A stretch of DNA of 64,000 nucleotides from an uncultured Litoreibacter sp. (GTDB lineage: Bacteria; Pseudomonadota; Alphaproteobacteria; Rhodobacterales; Rhodobacteraceae). Position numbers and translations under genes: made by a program. Below are positions 8,690 to 16,262 of the stretch, in pieces (position 1 is the stretch's first letter; every line of letters starts with the position of its first letter). The notes beneath the pieces were generated by a model that worked only from the letters and a program-made list of their open reading frames with translations, ran no database searches and was not told where the DNA came from. Location of the stretch: the NCBI GenBank assembly GCA_947504205.1, contig CANNGL010000002.1:771001-835000 (forward strand). The letters run 5' to 3'.

Positions 8690-9515
8690 CTTTGCCATGC
8701 CTGAAAAATGGAGCGCGGAGCAAAAGCTGTTCCCGCATCAGGTGGGCTTTACCTGCCCGCCCTTTGACTACGACGCAGCACCCTCTGACTTTCTGCGCAT
8801 GTCGCCAGAAACGGTCGGCGTGCACGGTTGGATGCTGCATGTGCCGGACTACGCGCATGGGCTCGACCAGCGCAAAGCGAACTTCGGTATGATGGACGAT
8901 TTCGTGCACTGCATGGCGCGCAACGGTGTCGATGTTTGCGGGCAGGTTGGATCGAATTGGGTCCATGCCAGCGGTCTGGGTGTCGAGGGGATACGCCAGC
9001 ACTGTGCCGATCTGTCGGACAAGTATGAAACCCGATTTTACATGGCCGGCTACGCGATGGTGGAGGCGCTGCGCGCGATGAACGTCGAAAAGGTCGCGCT
9101 GAATGGTGCCTATCACTGGCCCGATTGGTGGCAAGGCACCGCAGGGTTTCTGCGCGAAGCCGGGTTTGATGTGCTTTGGGCCGGGAATTTCGTGGATCAG
9201 GGCTGGTTTCCCGATCAGGAGACCGTGAACGCCAAGCGCTGGATTTTCGACGGTGATTTGTTCGAGCGCAGCTTTGGCTTTGTGGCCGACAAGGCCCCCG
9301 GCGCCGATGCCTATCTGATCAACGGCATGTGCAATTTCCGCTCTGGTCCCAACGGCCTGCCCCAGCGCCCCCTCCATCTTGCCCGCGCAATGGAAGCCAA
9401 GCTTGGCAAGCCCATCATTGGGCACGACACGGCGCTTTACTGGCGGATCATGAAGGACCTTGGCATCGCGCCGACCACGCCACAAAGCCAGCTGCTGGAG
9501 AGTCTTCATGCATAA
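8682..9515 (+). CDS. Maleate isomerase / arylmalonate decarboxylase-like Asp/Glu racemase-fold enzyme
   Basis: 277 residues. Two cysteines sit where the catalytic pair of this fold is expected: Cys86 in VDVCGQVGSNW and Cys217 in INGMCNFRSG. The C-terminal segment GKPIIGHDTALYWRIMKDLGI resembles the corresponding part of maleate isomerases and arylmalonate decarboxylases. These cofactor-free enzymes racemise, isomerise or decarboxylate through cysteine thiolates. The ATG at 8682 is used because it follows a TTG and gives an 8-base overlap with the oxygenase. A second racemising activity beside three enolases is unusual. Substrate unknown; hydantoin racemase-like activity is an alternative. Confidence 0.72.
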   Translation: MTDFAMPEKWSAEQKLFPHQVGFTCPPFDYDAAPSDFLRMSPETVGVHGWMLHVPDYAHGLDQRKANFGMMDDFVHCMARNGVDVCGQVGSNWVHASGLGVEGIRQHCADLSDKYETRFYMAGYAMVEALRAMNVEKVALNGAYHWPDWWQGTAGFLREAGFDVLWAGNFVDQGWFPDQETVNAKRWIFDGDLFERSFGFVADKAPGADAYLINGMCNFRSGPNGLPQRPLHLARAMEAKLGKPIIGHDTALYWRIMKDLGIAPTTPQSQLLESLHA

Positions 9516-10252
9516 GATCATAGCCCTCTGGGCGATCCCGCGTTCCACGTCGACAGCCTTTGAATGGATGGTGCGCCAGCGGGGCGATCTGGACTGCCTG
9601 CACGAGCCCTTTGGAGAGGCATGGTACCAAGGCGAGGACCCGCTTTGGCCGCGTTTCAAAGACGGCGAGAAAACGACGCCGGGCCTTACCATCGAGAGCG
9701 TTTGGGACGACATCCAGGCACGGGCCGCAAGGGGCCCGGTCTTTCTCAAGGATTTCCCGCACTACATCAATCACATGTGGACGCCCGACTTCTTGGCGCA
9801 ATTCACCCACGCTTTCCTGATCCGCGATCCGGCCAAGACGATTTCGTCCGTGTACAACAAATGGCCCGACTTCGATGAACTTGAAGTCGGGTTCCCGGAG
9901 CAGCGCGCCTTGTTCGATTTGCTGGCGGCGTTGAACGGCGCACCGCCGCCCGTCATCGACAGCGACGATTTGCTGGAAGACCCTGACAGCATGGTCGCGG
10001 CCTTTTGCGAGGCTGTGGGCATTCCGTTCCTGCCAGATGCCATGAGCTGGGAGCCCGGTGGCGATCCGTCGGCGCATAGTTGGTGGGATGGGGGGGTCGT
10101 TTCACGCGAACCTTGCCCAATCCTCAGGGCTTAAGCCGCAAGAGCGCCGTTATGTTGAAGTCGCCGATGCGCCTGAGCGGGTTCGCCGCGTGCATCGCCG
10201 TATGAAGCCGCACTACGATCACCTTTATCAGCATCGGATCAAAGTGCGATGA
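9508..10252 (+). pseudogene. Sulfotransferase-like protein, frameshifted at a G7 run
   Basis: The N-terminus (ALWAIPRSTSTAFEW) has the PRS-ST phosphosulfate-binding loop of the P-loop sulfotransferase family. The frame opened at 9508 continues to DGG at the seven-G run 10090-10096 and then stops early at 10134. Removing one G continues the protein in frame (GSFHANLAQSS ... PHYDHLYQHRI) to a TGA at 10250-10252. That stop overlaps the aldehyde dehydrogenase ATG, as every other junction in this operon does. The intact product would be about 247 residues. This is either a sequencing or assembly error, a real indel, or slippage. Family assignment is moderate and the sulfated substrate unknown. Confidence 0.7.
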
Positions 10253-11700
10253 AGAAGACCTATTGGCAAAACTACATCGACGGCACATGGGTCGATGGAG
10301 GTGCGGGGCGGCTCGACGTGTTCAACCCCGGAACGGGGGAGAAACTCGCAGAGCAGGCGCTTGCCGATGCCGCCGACGTGGACCGCGCCGTCATGGCGGC
10401 CCGGTGTGTGCATTTGTCCGGCGCGCTGTCTGATCTGCGCCCGGTGGAGCGGGGCCGTATGGTACAGGCCATGGGGCGCTTCCTGCTCGACCATATCGAA
10501 GAGATTGCGCCGGTTCTGACGCTGGAACAAGGCAAACCGCTCTGGGAAGCCCGGATCGAGGTTGAGGGCGCGGCCCGCTATTTCGAATACTATGGCAATC
10601 AGGCCGAAACCGTCGAAGGCCGCTCGATCCCGCTGGGCAAAGGTTATTTCGACTTCACCACATATGAACCTTTCGGCGTGTCTGCCCAGATCATTCCTTG
10701 GAACTACCCTGTAGAAATGACGGCGCGGTCGCTGTCAGCGGCGCTTGCAACGGGCAACGCCTGCGTCATCAAAACGCCAGAACTCACCCCGCTCAGCAAC
10801 GCGTGGTTCGCCCTTGCGGTCGAAGCCGTGGGCCTACCCAAAGGGGCCGTGAATATTCTCTGCGGGCTGGGGGGTGAGGCGGGTGCTGGGCTCTCAGCGC
10901 ATCCGCACGTCAACCAGATCGTGTTCACGGGGTCGGTTCCGACAGGCGTCGCAATTGCAACCGCCGCCGCCCGAAATGTTGTGCCTTGCGTGCTGGAGCT
11001 GGGCGGCAAATCCGCCGCCATCGTCCATGACGACGCCGATCTGGATGCCTTTGAAAACGACGTGCGCTGGGGCATCTATTTCAACGCAGGTCAAGTGTGT
11101 TCGGCCATGAGCCGTGTGATTGTGCACGAAAGCATCCACGATGAGCTCGTGGACCGTATGGTTGGCGTGGCCAAGTCCTTGACGGTGGGACCCGGCAAGG
11201 ATCAACCCGAATTTGGCCCGACCATGGCTGCAATGGTGTCTGAGGCGCAACGGGATCGCGCCGCGGACATGGTGAGTGCTGCGCAAGGCCAAGGGGCGCA
11301 GGTCGCCACGGGGGGCCGCAAGATGAACATCCCCGGTGCGTTTCTTGAACCCACAATCGTAACGCATGTGACCCCCGACATGGATATTGCCAATGAAGAA
11401 GTTTTTGGCCCCGTCCTGTCCGTTTTGAAATTTGCATCCGACACAGACGCCGTTCAGATCGCCAACGGCACGCCTTACGGGCTGGTTGGCGGCGTGTTTA
11501 CCCGCGATCTTGACCGCGCAACCAGCGCCGCCCGCCAGTTGCGCGCAGGTCAGGTCTTTATCAACGAATGGTACGCGGGCGGGGTGGAAACGCCCTTTGG
11601 CGGTTACGGAAAATCAGGCTACGGTCGCGAGAAAGGCCGCGAGGCGCTTTGGAGCTACGTCCAGACCAAAAACATCGCGATCAAGTTGCAGGGACAATAG
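10249..11700 (+). CDS. NAD(P)-dependent aldehyde dehydrogenase (betaine-aldehyde type)
   Basis: 483 residues, full length for the ALDH superfamily. Visible motifs are IIPWNYP near residue 150, the nucleotide-binding FTGSVPTG near 225, the general-base Glu in LELGGKSA near 250, the nucleophile Cys in NAGQVCSAM near 285, and EEVFGPVLSV near 385. The closest recognisable types are betaine-aldehyde and gamma-aminobutyraldehyde dehydrogenases. It oxidises an aldehyde intermediate, which fits downstream of demethylation or amine cleavage. The start overlaps the reconstructed sulfotransferase stop by 4 bases and its stop directly abuts the next ATG, so it is part of the same transcript. Confidence 0.93.
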   Translation: MKKTYWQNYIDGTWVDGGAGRLDVFNPGTGEKLAEQALADAADVDRAVMAARCVHLSGALSDLRPVERGRMVQAMGRFLLDHIEEIAPVLTLEQGKPLWEARIEVEGAARYFEYYGNQAETVEGRSIPLGKGYFDFTTYEPFGVSAQIIPWNYPVEMTARSLSAALATGNACVIKTPELTPLSNAWFALAVEAVGLPKGAVNILCGLGGEAGAGLSAHPHVNQIVFTGSVPTGVAIATAAARNVVPCVLELGGKSAAIVHDDADLDAFENDVRWGIYFNAGQVCSAMSRVIVHESIHDELVDRMVGVAKSLTVGPGKDQPEFGPTMAAMVSEAQRDRAADMVSAAQGQGAQVATGGRKMNIPGAFLEPTIVTHVTPDMDIANEEVFGPVLSVLKFASDTDAVQIANGTPYGLVGGVFTRDLDRATSAARQLRAGQVFINEWYAGGVETPFGGYGKSGYGREKGREALWSYVQTKNIAIKLQGQ

Positions 11701-12081
11701 ATGAGCACATTTGACGAAGACCTGTTTCTAAAGGGGCTGGAGCAGCGAAAGGCGACGCTGGGCGCCGACTATGTTGAAAAGAACCTCGCCGCCGCCGATG
11801 ATTTCACGCGTCCGTTTCAAGAGGCGATGACAGCCTGGTGCTGGGGCTTTGGCTGGGGCGACGATGTCATCGACGCCAAGACACGGTCCATGATGAACCT
11901 GTCGATGATCGGGGCCTTGGGGAAAATGCATGAATGGGAAATTCACTGCAAAGGAGCAATCAACAACGGCGTCACCCAGGATGAAATCCGTGCGATTATC
12001 CATGTGATTGGCATTTACTGTGGTGTTCCGCAGGCGCTGGAATGCTTCCGTGTCGCGCGAAAGGTACTCGAAGAGACCTAA
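11701..12081 (+). CDS. Carboxymuconolactone decarboxylase-family protein
   Basis: 126 residues, one CMD domain of the usual length. The TRSMMNLSMIGALGKMHEWEIHCKGAINNGVTQDEIRAIIHVIGIYCGVPQA pattern matches the all-helical CMD/AhpD fold: a conserved Glu in the second helix, His in HCKGA, and the terminal GVPQA helix. Members act as 4-carboxymuconolactone decarboxylases or as thiol peroxidases when they carry CxxC. No CxxC is present here, so a decarboxylase or isomerase-like role is more likely. The ATG follows the aldehyde dehydrogenase stop without a gap. It is the last gene of the rightward operon. Confidence 0.88.
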   Translation: MSTFDEDLFLKGLEQRKATLGADYVEKNLAAADDFTRPFQEAMTAWCWGFGWGDDVIDAKTRSMMNLSMIGALGKMHEWEIHCKGAINNGVTQDEIRAIIHVIGIYCGVPQALECFRVARKVLEET

Positions 12082-12430
12082 CGTTAGCTTGCGGGACGAC
12101 ACGCGTTTGTCGACACAATGACCTGCTATTCCCACGGAAAGGAGGCATCCGGTGCAATTGTCACCACCAACAGGCACATCGTTGCGCATTCCCAGCTGCA
12201 GTTTCTTTCGTCCGCATCCAGAAGCTCTGACGATGATGTCGCGAAAATTCGATCCTTTGTCGGACGGATGTAGCATCTATGAATGACCGCTCTGGCGACG
12301 CCATTTGCAACGTTACGAAAAACGCGCAGCAACTACAGACAGATGCTGCGTCAGCAGTAGCCGCAGATGCAAAAGTTCGCAAAGTCCGCAGATCGTGGGT
12401 TCGCTCGCAGCGGGACTATGCTTGCGCCGC

Positions 12431-12496
12431 GAATGTCCGGAAAGCGGGCTGCAAGCGCAGCATCTTGAGGGTTGGACGAAGGTCGGCTTTGGGCCG
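12431..12496. repeat. Dispersed degenerate intergenic repeat, copy A
   Basis: One of at least five related ~60-67 base elements in the window. The left half resembles GCGGGCTGCAAGCGCAGCAT and the right half resembles GGTCGGCTTTGGGCCG, separated by a variable ~20 bases. Other copies start near 19296, 21007, 22884 and 29195. All lie between genes, never inside one. Function unknown. Confidence 0.55.
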
Positions 12497-12514
12497 CCCT
12501 TGCAGGCGGCCCAA
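12489..12514 (-). terminator. Hairpin downstream of the left integrase
   Basis: TTGGGCCGCC and GGCGGCCCAA form a perfect 10-base stem around a 6-base loop, just past the integrase stop. No strong T-run follows, so termination is likely but not certain. A matching, slightly decayed hairpin follows the right integrase copy near 22943-22965. Confidence 0.6.
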
Positions 12515-12518
12515 GGTT

Positions 12519-13151
12519 TTAGATTTCAATGGCTTCCGCGATAGCCAATGCATCTTCTAGCTCGACGCCGAGATACCGGACCGTGCTATCCATCTTGGTG
12601 TGACCAAGCAGTAGCTGCACCGCTCGGAGATTTCCCGTCTTTTTATAGATCTGCGTAACCTTGGTGCGGCGCATCGAATGGGTGCCATAGGCCGTCGCTT
12701 CAAGGCCGATCGAAGTGACCCAGTCGCGTACGATCCGCGCGTATTGACGGGTCGAAATGTGCAGTCGTTCGTGAAAACGCCCTGGCCAAAGATATTCTGA
12801 CCCGACCATCAATTCGTCTTCCATCCATTTCTCAACTGACGCTCTAGTCCCTTCCGATATCTCAAACCGTACAGGTTTCTGTGTCTTGCTCTGTAACACC
12901 GACGCCCGTTCCTTAATCTGGCTGGATGCCATGACGTCAACCACCTTCATCTTCACGAGATCACACCCGCGAAGCTTGCTGTCGATTGCCATGTTGAACA
13001 ACGCGAGGTCGCGATGGTTCTCGGCCAATTCCAGCCGAACTCGGATCGCCCAAACATGTTTGGGCTTCAGCGGTCGTTTCTGGCCAACGATGCGACCCTT
13101 GTTCCAGGCAGGGCGAAGTGCGCGAATGGCTGGTAGGTTTGGTGTCTCCAT
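12519..13151 (-). CDS. Tyrosine recombinase (phage-type integrase), short form, intact
   Basis: 210 residues from the METPNLPAIR start. The catalytic set is complete: Arg61 (KLRGCDL), a lysine near 89-92, His158-x-x-Arg161 (THSMRRT), His184 (LLGHTKM) and nucleophile Tyr193 (VRYLG). It is short because it lacks the N-terminal SAM-like core-binding domain of XerC/D-type enzymes. A nearly identical protein, with only five other substitutions, is encoded in the same orientation at 22974-23606. At DNA level the two differ at many third positions. It probably mediates excision or integration of the adjacent segment. Homology continues about 50 bases upstream of both copies. Confidence 0.93.
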   Translation of the reverse strand: METPNLPAIRALRPAWNKGRIVGQKRPLKPKHVWAIRVRLELAENHRDLALFNMAIDSKLRGCDLVKMKVVDVMASSQIKERASVLQSKTQKPVRFEISEGTRASVEKWMEDELMVGSEYLWPGRFHERLHISTRQYARIVRDWVTSIGLEATAYGTHSMRRTKVTQIYKKTGNLRAVQLLLGHTKMDSTVRYLGVELEDALAIAEAIEI

Positions 13152-13520
13152 GACTGATCCTCCGATCCGCCGCGCCCTCCACAACGTCAACACGACGTTA
13201 ACAAGGCATCGTATCACGGTCTTGCTGCGCTGCACCCCAGGTTAGGATCGAAGCCATCCTGCGAGTTCAAGTTTCTTGTGGCCTGCGTCCCTAACGTGGA
13301 AAATGCGGCAAGCGTTTGATTATTGGTGCTGCCTTGCTGCGGATTCACACGCTCCAGACAAAACTGCCTTATTTCCTTGCCGTATTTACTCAAGCAGGGA
13401 TGCTGCGCGGTCATGGCGCAAGAATCGCTTTGTTGAGACGGTATTCTCCAAATTGGCCGTTCGTTCACTTTGGTCGAGACTCAGCGTCGCCGAAGCGGTA
13501 CTGTCCTCATCTGAAGCGAT
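13152..13520. other. Intergenic stretch between integrase and BLUF gene
   Basis: The first ~50 bases match the upstream region of the other integrase copy (TGACTGATCCTCCGATCCGC and ACACGACGTT). The remainder has short frames on both strands but none with a ribosome site plus family features. I see no gene here. Confidence 0.45.
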
Positions 13521-13997
13521 GTGACCGTGCCTCTACCAAAGTACTTTCATGAATCGCTCAATCCCGCAGGGAGCCAATTCATCACAAATCTCATTCAGAT
13601 CGTTTATGTGTCACAGCCGTTTGGATACGATGAGCCGACATTGGCAGGCATTTTGCTCGATGCCAGACGCTGTAATAAGCGGGATGACGTGACTGGCGCG
13701 CTGGTTTGTCGACATGACATCTACCTTCAACTATTGGAAGGTCCGGAAGATGCAGTGCGCGCGGCCTATGCAAGGATTTGTCGCGATGATCGCCATGCCG
13801 GGGTCAAAGAACTCCTGAATCTCAAGATACAAAGTCGATTGTTTGCAAGTTGGGCGATGCTTCATGATCCTGCGAAGACCTGGATTTGGACGGAAGAAGA
13901 GATCGCAAATGCCGCACTTGATCGCGCTGAACCCGCAGAAATTATAAAAGTATTCAAAGACCTATCGGATCGATCCGGGAAACCGGCTGTGCATTGA
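13521..13997 (+). CDS. BLUF-domain blue-light sensor protein
   Basis: 158 residues. The BLUF flavin pocket is complete: Tyr29 (IVYVS), Asn52 (RRCNKRDDVTG), Gln70 (YLQLLEGP), and Trp111 and Met113 (FASWAML). In known BLUF proteins the Tyr-Gln pair rewires hydrogen bonds to FAD after blue light. The BLUF domain is followed by a ~45-residue helical tail with no separate output domain, so it is a stand-alone short BLUF protein that should act through a partner. The start is uncertain (GTG used here, with a ~22-residue extension before the domain). Nearby signalling candidates include the histidine kinase at 19417-20718. Confidence 0.88.
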   Translation: MTVPLPKYFHESLNPAGSQFITNLIQIVYVSQPFGYDEPTLAGILLDARRCNKRDDVTGALVCRHDIYLQLLEGPEDAVRAAYARICRDDRHAGVKELLNLKIQSRLFASWAMLHDPAKTWIWTEEEIANAALDRAEPAEIIKVFKDLSDRSGKPAVH

Positions 13998-14043
13998 TGC
14001 AGACCCTTCTCGCATCGACGCAGACGCGAACCATGATCCGTAA

Positions 14044-14607
14044 ATGGTGGGCGGGATGATGGCAGTGCACTCAGTGCCCGATGCGTTCACGACGTGGGAA
14101 TGTGAACGCATCGTTGCGGCAATCGCCAAAATGCCCACCGATGACGCGCTGCTTGTGGGCCGCAAGCGGTATCACAATCTGCGTAATGCGGAACTCGTTT
14201 GGATGGACGATGTCGGAGACCTCAGTTGGGTGATGACCCGGTTGATTGAGCTTGTCAGTCATTCCAATAACCAACGGTTTAATTTCGACGTGCGGGAATT
14301 TGCGGAAAGTCCGCAAATTGCCAGTTATGATGCGGCCAAAGAGGGACATTTCGCATGGCATTCTGACATTGGTCATGGTCCCGCTGCCGGCAAAAGAAAG
14401 CTCACACTTGTGCTGCAATTGAGCAACCCTGACACCTACGACGGGGGTGACTTGGAAATCAGGCCAAGTGCTCAGGTCCTCTTAGCCAATCGGGCGCAGG
14501 GATCTGTAAGCGTGTTTCCGAGTTTTGCACTACATCAGGTGACGCCGATCAAGCGGGGCATCCGGCGCTCGTTGACCGTCTGGGCGCATGGCCCCGCGTT
14601 TCGCTGA
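14044..14607 (+). CDS. 2-oxoglutarate/Fe(II)-dependent hydroxylase (PKHD/prolyl-hydroxylase-like)
   Basis: 187 residues. The iron triad HxD...H is visible as His106 and Asp108 (AWHSDIG) and His164 (FALHQVTPIKRG), followed by Arg residues at 174-175 that would bind 2-oxoglutarate. The C-terminal RRSLTVWAHGPAF matches PKHD-type hydroxylases. Substrate may be a protein or small-molecule residue and cannot be told. It follows the BLUF gene closely in the same direction. The start may be one of the ATGs at 14056 or 14059 rather than 14044. No other enzyme of the same pathway is adjacent. Confidence 0.82.
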   Translation: MVGGMMAVHSVPDAFTTWECERIVAAIAKMPTDDALLVGRKRYHNLRNAELVWMDDVGDLSWVMTRLIELVSHSNNQRFNFDVREFAESPQIASYDAAKEGHFAWHSDIGHGPAAGKRKLTLVLQLSNPDTYDGGDLEIRPSAQVLLANRAQGSVSVFPSFALHQVTPIKRGIRRSLTVWAHGPAFR

Positions 14608-15021
14608 AGGCGGCTCAAAGAGGTCAAGAGCTAGAAACCACGGGCTTTGTTCTGAAAAGGGGCCAAGTCAGCCAGCATTGTAAATTGGGTTCTGGGCGAC
14701 TATATAACGTGTACAAAGTTGTGGTCTTCTTCGGCAGAGGTGCATCGCCTGCCAGAGCCAGCTGCAATTATCTATCACGAAAATTCGACTGTCGCGTGCC
14801 TTTACAGGGGCTCGGCGCTTGGGACGGTTGCCGACTGATGGCGCACGACCGCATCACCCATGCGTCATGTTTTTCCGTCTTGGCGGCCTGACGGACCAAC
14901 GATTTGCGCCCAGGCATTGACTGCGCGCCTTCGATCAAACGACCTCGAAGCTGCTCTGACAAAATGTTTTGTCGGAGCAAAAAACCAGTGAGGCGGCACT
15001 TTCTCCGTCAAAGGATCAAAA
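14608..15021. other. Intergenic stretch with a long hairpin
   Basis: No supportable gene. At 14953-14978 there is a near-perfect inverted repeat (GCTCTGACAAAA paired with TTTTGTCGGAGC) flanked by an A-run on the right. It could terminate leftward transcription or act in the leader of the next gene. A good ribosome site (AAAGGAT) precedes the ATG at 15022. Confidence 0.4.
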
Positions 15022-15375
15022 ATGACTTTTCCAGAATGGACGAAACCCGGCCTCTACGGTGCTTTGGGTGGTGCGATTGCGGTTTCTATACTTGGCTTCA
15101 CTTGGGGTGGCTGGACAACAAGCAGCAACGCCCAAACCATGGCACAGGACTTGGCTGCTGAAGAGGTGACTTTGGCGATGGTGCCGGTCTGCCTCAATAT
15201 GTCAGCGGCTGATCCGGAACGCACAGAGAAGCTCGCAACTCTTCAGGATCTCTCTAGTTTTGGCCGCCGCAACGCAATGATGGAAACGGGTTGGGCGACC
15301 CACCCAGGCTCAGATGCGCCGGACCGTGACCTTGCAGACGCTTGTCTTGCGGGGCTTGAATTGGATGGATCATAA
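15022..15375 (+). CDS. Small single-pass membrane protein of unknown function
   Basis: 117 residues. Residues 10-32 (YGALGGAIAVSILGFTWGGWTT) form one transmembrane segment near the N-terminus. The soluble rest has conserved-looking pieces (EEVTLAMVPVCLNMS, RNAMMETGWAT, LADACLAGL). The pattern is familiar from uncharacterised small proteins of rhizobia and roseobacters, but no function is known to me. Two cysteines in the extracytoplasmic part could pair. Start supported by the AGGAT ribosome site. It ends 46 bases before the next gene's signal peptide start. Confidence 0.7.
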   Translation: MTFPEWTKPGLYGALGGAIAVSILGFTWGGWTTSSNAQTMAQDLAAEEVTLAMVPVCLNMSAADPERTEKLATLQDLSSFGRRNAMMETGWATHPGSDAPDRDLADACLAGLELDGS

Positions 15376-15421
15376 TTCAAGCATCACGCTGAAAACTTCA
15401 CCGGCAATTTGCGGGACACCG

Positions 15422-16192
15422 ATGTTCGTGAACGCCCGAATACTTTGGGTCGTTTTCATAGGCCCAATCTTTGCTCTGCTACTCTTTGCAATGCCCGCCA
15501 TTGCCCAAACCATGCCGGAAAACGCCAGCGCAAAGAGCTATGGCGACGGTTGGGAATGCAATATCGGGTATCGGCTCACGGATGAGACCTGTGCAGCAAT
15601 TGTGGTCCCCGAAAACGCCTATGAGACAAACCGAAGCTACGGTTCCGGATGGGAATGTCATCACGGCTTTCGCAAGGTCGACGAGGTGGCCTGCGTTGCG
15701 GTGGTTGTCCCCGATGGTGGGTTCCTGGACCCTTCAGGCGAACGCTGGCGCTGCCTGCGCGGATTTCTCAAAGTCGACGATGCTTGCCTAGAGGTTGTCG
15801 TGCCTGAAAATGCCTATCTGGTGGATGGAACCTATGGGGCCGTTTGGGTATGTGAACGCGGGTTCGAGCAAGTGGATGACAGTTGCTCCGCAATCGCGGT
15901 CCCGGTCAACGGATATCTGAATGGATCGCGCTACGGTCAACCCTGGTCATGCGAACGTGGGTTTTTCGAACAGGACGGTCTGTGCGAGGCCGTCGTGATC
16001 CCTGAGTTCGCATATTTCGACGATGCATCTTACGGTGAGGGATGGAAATGCCAGAGAGGCTATGAAGTTTCTGATGCAGGCTGCCAAGTCATCGAAATCC
16101 CCGCAAACGCCCATCTCGACAGGTCTGGCAACCGTTGGGAATGCAATCGGAACTTTCAAAAAACCAAGGGTCTGTGCGTTCTAAATAACTAA
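15422..16192 (+). CDS. Secreted Cys-rich protein with seven tandem ~32-residue repeats
   Basis: 256 residues from the MFVNARIL start, which gives a clear signal peptide ending near PAIAQ. The mature part is seven repeats of the type VPENAYL-x-SYG-x-GWEC-x-RGF-x-D-x-C-x-V. Each has two cysteines about 12 residues apart that probably form one disulfide per unit. Repeats 3 and 7 lack the Tyr of SYG. Similar VPENA/WEC repeats occur in uncharacterised exported proteins of Proteobacteria. It follows the small membrane protein in the same direction. A cell-surface or binding role is plausible but not shown. Confidence 0.75.
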   Translation: MFVNARILWVVFIGPIFALLLFAMPAIAQTMPENASAKSYGDGWECNIGYRLTDETCAAIVVPENAYETNRSYGSGWECHHGFRKVDEVACVAVVVPDGGFLDPSGERWRCLRGFLKVDDACLEVVVPENAYLVDGTYGAVWVCERGFEQVDDSCSAIAVPVNGYLNGSRYGQPWSCERGFFEQDGLCEAVVIPEFAYFDDASYGEGWKCQRGYEVSDAGCQVIEIPANAHLDRSGNRWECNRNFQKTKGLCVLNN

Positions 16193-16262
16193 GCGCGTCG
16201 CGCCAAGACGTCCGCTTCAACACTTGGTCGAACGACAGCCTCACCACCAAAAGGAAGACAAG

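Larger units (their letters stand above)
12082..12518. other. Intergenic stretch at the left edge of the accessory segment
   Basis: No gene with convincing family features is visible. Short open frames here lack recognisable content. The stretch ends with one copy of a dispersed intergenic repeat (12431-12496) and the hairpin behind the left integrase. Composition changes from operon-type coding DNA to accessory-type DNA, so the island boundary probably lies here, although no attachment site can be pinned. Confidence 0.5.

Noticed and set aside
8376..9749. 457-codon minus-strand frame across the oxygenase and racemase genes
   Set aside because: It spans several well-supported plus-strand genes with motifs and has no family features of its own.
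10090..10096. Programmed frameshifting at G7 as a deliberate expression signal
   Set aside because: No stimulatory structure or upstream Shine-Dalgarno-like element is evident; indel or sequencing error is simpler.
13214..13468. 84-codon minus-strand frame between integrase and BLUF gene
   Set aside because: No ribosome site or recognisable family; composition fits non-coding sequence.
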